Shown piece by piece: positions 58,669 through 64,000 of a stretch of 64,000 bases of DNA. Position numbers and translations under genes: made by a program. The stretch is from NCBI GenBank assembly GCA_028554795.2, contig CM068842.1, positions 54,697,608-54,761,607 on the forward strand, written 5' to 3'. Every line of letters begins with the position of its first letter. The stretch's first letter is position 1. The stretch comes from Sinohyriopsis cumingii. Its lineage: Eukaryota; Mollusca; Bivalvia; Unionida; Unionidae. The notes below the pieces were generated by a model. That model was not told the DNA's origin. It ran no database searches and was given only the letters and a program-made list of their open reading frames with translations.

Positions 58669-60649
58669 ATAGTCAGATAGATGTAACACATATAAATGTA
58701 AAAAGCATTCTTAACCATTGATTTGGTGATTGTTTCACATAAATAGTTATTACACAAAAATTCAAAAATGGCTGTCACATTTAATCAACTTAAGTAGCCG
58801 GCCACGTCCTATTTAATTCATGCTATAAATCTGAGGTGTAACGTGTACCCTCAGTCTAGTTTTGTTTGTTACCTGCAGTTGTGGAAAATTTAAAATGTGT
58901 TGGGATAAAATGTACTCAAACGTGAAATACAAAGGAAGACTTTATTTTTGTTTTCTGATATATTTTGAAAAATTCACATTAAAATGGAGGCTGTGCAATC
59001 TAGGCCCTGGATAATTTTTGTCTTTTGTGATTGTGTCCAGTATAATAGGTTCACTTGTATCCACTTTAACTGTTTCCTTAATATATGCATAAAAATAGGG
59101 TACATAAACACTGCACATAAACATCATGGCTTACACAAATATAAATATATACATTATAAGAGAGTGACATAAATGGGTTTTACATCACATTTCTTCTGCC
59201 AAAAATATAAATAAAAATATGAATGGTAAGTGATTACCTTAAAATAACAGAAAATGGTGCCACAAGAAAAATCCCACCTTATATTTATTGTATCTGTTGG
59301 TGAAAATAGGAAAGAAAACTAAGAAAAATAGGAGTAGTAGCCCAATAAAACTGCAGAATAAGGACATACAGAAGTGAGCCATTTACATTTAGATATTTCA
59401 AATTAATGATTGTTTATTTGGCGAGTCATTTAATGTGTTTCAAAATCTTTAATGAAAAAGCATCCTGTTACATCTCCAGCTAATTAATGACAACAGTTTT
59501 CAAGTTAGTAACATTGGTTATTTGTGTTTTTGTTTTCACACAGTCACAACACCAGCTGTATATTTTCAATGATATTGCTAAAATTATCGGACAAAGGTCC
59601 CATTGTTATCTTACATCTTTTGCTGATACAATAAAGTAAAAAAATTTTATATGGAAAGAATATTGATCTGATTTTTCAGAATAATGCAACTTAATAACTA
59701 CAAATAACTGTGAAATTTATTGAAAACTTGGTCCAAGATATGACATCAATTTTGTGACATCAACTAAAGTATTTAATTCTTATTTTACAAAAAGTTTTCC
59801 TCAGTAATAATAAAACTGGAAACAACAGCAGAACCGGTACATATCAACATAAATCATTATCCCGGTGCAGCGCATGGCAGCCAGGTTAAGTCAGATAACA
59901 ACTATTTACTGAAGTTAAACAAAGTGTATTTCAGCAAGATATACATGTAAAACAAGCTTTGAAACAAGGGAGACTAATCTGTCTTGTTAAGCTGATTTGC
60001 ATCCTGAAAGGAAAATTGATTTGCTTCCCTTAGACCATTTCAACAAACTGGGGTCATGGGGGTGGGTGGGGCAGTTGTCAAGATTGATAAGTTTCAAATT
60101 CATTGTAATCCATGGCAATCGTTAAGTTAATAAGTATCAGACAGCACTTAAAACTGCAGTATGAAAGAAACTGGATGAAGTCAGAATTTTAGGCCTTTGG
60201 AACAATACATAACCTGTACATTAAAATTCAAACATAGCTGAATAAAAATCAGGCTGAAGTAATTCTTGATAATTTTTATTGGCTGGAATAATTTTGATAG
60301 GCTTTTGATATTATGTTTCTAGGTTCAGTTATGGAACTAAAAAATTAAACCCTACATTTAATAGACAAGGGTTAAGTTTCTAACATACATGTGGAATATA
60401 AGGAAGAAATATACTTGACAATCATGCATTCTATATATAGATCATTTGTTTCTTGAAAGTATTAGTCTAGGATAATTATAACTGCTTGTTTACCATAACT
60501 ATAAAAAACTGATTGTAATTGAGTATGAAATACTTAATATTATGGTATGTAATTTTCACAACATCTGAAGGAGTCCCCTCCAAAAATACTGAAATAGCTT
60601 TTGGCAGAAATTCAAAAAGATGCCAGCTTTTTCCAACAGTTTATTTTAA

Positions 60650-62653
60650 ATCCCACAGTTTGCTAATAAATTGTGATTATATAGTCTTGATGTAACAGTA
60701 GAGCAATACATATTTCATTGTCACTTGTGCCAAGAACTTTAACCGCAGGTGCAGACTACATATGGTAATTACCTTTTCCATCCCATGCAACAATCCCACA
60801 GTTTGCTAATAAATTGTGATTATATAGTCTTGATGTAACAGTAGAGCAATACATATTTCATTGTCACTTGTGCCAAGGACTTTAATCGCAAGTGCAGACT
60901 ACATATGGTAATTACCTTTTCCATCCCATGCAACAATCCCACAGTTTGCTAATAAATTGTGGTTATATAGTCTTGATGTAACAGTAGAGCAATACATATT
61001 TCATTGTCACTTGTGCCAAGAACTTTAATCGCAGGTGCAGACTACATATGGTAATTACCTTTTCCATCCCATGCAACAATCCCACAGTTTGCTAATAAAT
61101 TGTGGTTATATAGTCTTGATGTAACAGTAGAGCAATACATATTTCATTGTCACTTGTGCCAAGGACTTTAATCACAGGTGCAGACTACATATGGTAATTA
61201 CCTTTTCCATCCCATGCAACAATCCCACAGTTTGCTAATAAATTGTGATTATATAGTCTTGATGTAACAGTAGAGCAATACATATTTCATTGTCACTTGT
61301 GCCAAGGACTTTAATCGCAAGTGCAGACTACATATGGTAATTACCTTTTCCATCCCATGCAACAATCCCACAGTTTGCTAATAAATTGTGGTTATATAGT
61401 CTTGATGTAACAGTAGAGCAATACATATTTCATTGTCACTTGTGCCAAGAACTTTAATCGCAGGTGCAGACTACATATGGTAATTACCTTTTCCATCCCA
61501 TGCAACAATCCCACAGTTTGCTAATAAATTGTGGTTATATAGTCTTGATGTAACAGTAGAGCAATACATATTTCATTGCCACTTGTGCCAAGGACTTTAA
61601 TCGCAGGTGCAGACTACATATGGTAATTACCTTTTCCATCCCATGCAACAATCCCACAGTTTGCTAATAAATTGTAGTTATATAGTCTTGATGTAACAGT
61701 AGAGCAATACATATTTCATTGTCACTTGTGCCAAGGACTTTAATCGCAGGTGCAGACTACATATGGTAATTACCTTTTCCATCCCATGCAACAATCCCAC
61801 AGTTTGCTAATAAATTGTAGTTATATAGTCTTGATGTAACAGTAGAGCAATACATATTTCATTGTCACTTGTGCCAAGGACTTTAATCGCAGGTGCAGAC
61901 TACATATGGTAATTACCTTTTCCATCCCATGCAACAATCCCACAGTTTGCTAATAAATTGTGATTATATAGTCTTGATGTAACAGTAGAGCAATACATAT
62001 TTCATTGTCACTTGTGCCAAGAACTTTAATCGCAGGTGCAGACTACATATGGTAATTACCTTTTCCATCCCATGCAACAATCCCACAGTTTGCTAATAAA
62101 TTGTAGTTATATAGTCTTGATGTAACAGTAGAGCAATACATATTTCATTGTCACTTGTGCCAAGGACTTTAATCGCAGGTGCAGACTACATATGGTAATT
62201 ACCTTTTCCATCCCATGCAACAATCCCACAGTTTGCTAATAAATTGTAGTTATATAGTCTTGATGTAACAGTAGAGCAATACATATTTCATTGTCACTTG
62301 TGCCAAGGACTTTAATCGCAGGTGCAGACTACATATGGTAATTACCTTTTCCATCCCATGCAACAATCCCACAGTTTGCTAATAAATTGTGGTTATATAG
62401 TCTTGATGTAACAGTAGAGCAATACATATTTCATTGTCACTTGTGCCAAGAACTTTAATCGCAGGTGCAGACTACATATGGTAATTACCTTTTCCATCCC
62501 ATGCAACAATCCCACAGTTTGCTAATAAATTGTGGTTATATAGTCTTGATGTAACAGTAGAGCAATACATATTTCATTGTCACTTGTGCCAAGGACTTTA
62601 ATCGCAAGTGCAGACTACATATGGTAATTACCTTTTCCATCCCATGCAACAAT
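60650..62653. repeat. 143-bp satellite array, 14 homogeneous copies
   Basis: Units start with aatcccacagtttgctaata about every 143 bp (60650, 60793, 60936 and so on to 62509). Copies differ at only a few sites. Each holds cgcaggtgcagac (one E box; some copies cgcaagtg), catatg (a second E-box form) and the perfect palindrome ggtaattacc. Variant order suggests a three-unit higher-order repeat (429 bp). Confidence 0.97.
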
Positions 62654-62753
62654 CTCCTGATGCAGTTTGGTGTGAACACTACTGAATGTAAATATTATTG
62701 TATTATTTCATTTGTGGAGTGGGGTGTCTCTACTAATTTTAATTTTTGACACA

Positions 62754-62968
62754 ACCTTGTGTGGTCAAATGGTCTAAAGCTCTCACCTTTACCAATCATT
62801 GCCATCACACCTCTATCTGTGTGCGTCTGAGACTTGGGTTCGGCCATTGTGGTTATGTGAGAAAGCTTTCCTGTTGCTTCCTGTGGGCTGGAGGTTCTAC
62901 CTGGAGTTTTCCCTATGTATAGCATATTTATTTGAAAAATGACATTAAATCCACCACAGCAACAACAT
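62754..62968 (+). mobile_element. SINE family B, diverged
   Basis: Head tgtgtggtcaaatggtctaa, B-box region gagacttgggttcggccatt, body ttatgtgagaaagctttcct, tail aaaaatgacattaaatccac and a caa-rich end. It is the most diverged full-length copy. Confidence 0.85.
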
Positions 62969-63548
62969 CATTTTTGACAGAGTTATGAACCTTCTTGATT
63001 AGTTTCTCATCTTCACTTTGGAAGTTGCTAGTTGAATGCTTAGGTACCATTTGACATATCCTGAAAAATGGCATTATATTCTGATTGTTTCTTGTGGACA
63101 CTGCAAGATGTAGATGTGCCATGTGTTGTGGTTTTCTTTTTCTGGACTTTTGTTAAACTAAATATTGACTTGGAAACCAAGTTTCCAGACATTCTGCAAA
63201 GAATGCTGTTTTGAACACCTGGCAACTAAGCAGTGACTTGGAACCAATGTAGTCATTTCACCTATTGAGCATTGACATTTCAAAAGAGATCTTTTTGGGC
63301 CTTGGTTACTGTTTGCAAACTGGCCTCAGATTTATGCATTTCCAAAACTAAACTGTTATTACAGCTTCTTTGCTATTTACTTAGAGCTTATGAAAATATG
63401 AACAGGTACATAGAATGCTGCCCTTCATCAGAGATTAAATGTGATTATAGAACTCAGACCAGAGATTAATAATTAAGCAGGGTACCCATCTCTAAGCATG
63501 GAGAAATTGTCAGTGTTTTCAACTTATACATAGATAATGTCTGTGGTG

Positions 63549-63587
<39 letters not shown>

Positions 63588-63737
63588 CCTTCATTTTAAT
63601 TAAAAGAACATATTTAATATTCAAAGGTAATCTTACATATGGTCTTCGTTAGAATGGTTATATATCTTTAATTAATTTACATTAAGAAGTTGAATTTCTA
63701 ATTACAGTTGGAAAAGTATTCCTTTAGTAGCTATACT
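62969..63737. other. AT-rich sequence, nothing recognised
   Basis: No gene signal apart from the microsatellite at 63551-63587. Confidence 0.35.
63551..63587. repeat. (AAT)n microsatellite
   Basis: Twelve AAT units. Confidence 0.95.
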
Positions 63738-64000
63738 GCTACGGTGGCCTAAGTGGTTTCGAGCGTCTGCCTCAGATGCAGGAGGTCGCGGGTTCGGATC
63801 CTGGCCAAGTCATACCAAAGACTTATAAAAATGGTACGAGGAACTGTCTCGCTTGGCGCTCAGCATTAAGAGGTTAGTGTTAGGACTGGTTGGCCTGGAG
63901 TCAGGATAATGTGACTGGGTGGGACATCATGCTACATGTCTGCGGGCATGATGCCCCAGTGCTAGACATCACTATAAACTTTCACATTGCAGACATCATA
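63738..64000 (+). mobile_element. SINE family A, cut by the window end
   Basis: Head acggtggcctaagtggtttc, B-box region gtcgcgggttcggatcctgg, then the family A body through gggacatcatgctacatgtc and cactataaactttcacattg. The tail lies beyond 64000. This copy has the best-preserved tRNA-like head, with a B box close to ggttcgaatcc. Confidence 0.92.

Larger units (their letters stand above)
53356..60649. other. 3' flank of the P450 gene
   Basis: Contains a DIRS-type relic, a SINE B piece and a TTAA-flanked MITE. 54770-57190 and 58670-60640 are AT-rich with no recognised gene. No convincing poly(A) signal close to the stop codon was picked out. Confidence 0.5.

Noticed and set aside
1..64000. 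CRISPR array, operons or prokaryotic features
   Set aside because: The tandem arrays lack unique spacers, and the introns, SINEs and gene families are eukaryotic.

Overview
This is a eukaryotic window: AT-rich, intron-dominated and full of minisatellites, tRNA-derived SINEs and decayed transposons. The two recognisable genes are animal genes. Large introns, a DIRS-like relic, pogo/Tigger elements and several tandem arrays suggest a marine invertebrate, most likely a mollusc. That placement is inference; no marker in the window proves it.

Layout. 1-4.8 kb: a 31-bp minisatellite, a decayed coding relic of unknown family and a small inverted-repeat element. 4854-4996 (minus): the first coding exon of LZTR1, whose remaining exons must lie left of the window. 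5.0-7.4 kb: the space between two head-to-head genes, holding a possible LZTR1 promoter, SINE pieces and a dispersed repeat. 7397-53355 (plus): one cytochrome P450 gene of the CYP4 clan (CYP4F-like), spread over about 46 kb. I placed eleven coding exons by reading GT-AG boundaries and checking phase; every junction between neighbours is in frame. They give the membrane anchor, C-helix WxxxR, I-helix EGHDTT, K-helix ExxR, the PERF region and the start of the heme loop (FSAGPR). The exon that should carry the heme-ligand cysteine was not found between 46726 and 53264. 53.4-64 kb: a decayed DIRS-type retroelement, a TTAA-flanked MITE, SINE copies and a homogeneous 14 x 143-bp satellite array.

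Most of the bases are P450 introns, and most introns have their own array: about 145 bp degenerate and 18 bp (intron 2), 34 bp with higher-order structure (intron 3), 41 bp (intron 4), 20 bp and 51/54 bp (intron 5), 38 bp (intron 9) and 23/24 bp (the intron lacking the heme exon). Two SINE families are present, A (six copies or pieces) and B (seven). Two related pogo/Tigger elements, a LINE 3' end and three foldback structures complete the picture.

The P450 would sit on the ER membrane and oxidise hydrophobic substrates such as fatty acids or eicosanoids. LZTR1 is a CUL3 adaptor acting on RAS-family GTPases. No functional link between the two is implied. I saw no convincing undescribed biological system. 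The best leads are the missing heme exon, the 143-bp array and the uncharacterised foldback and MITE elements.
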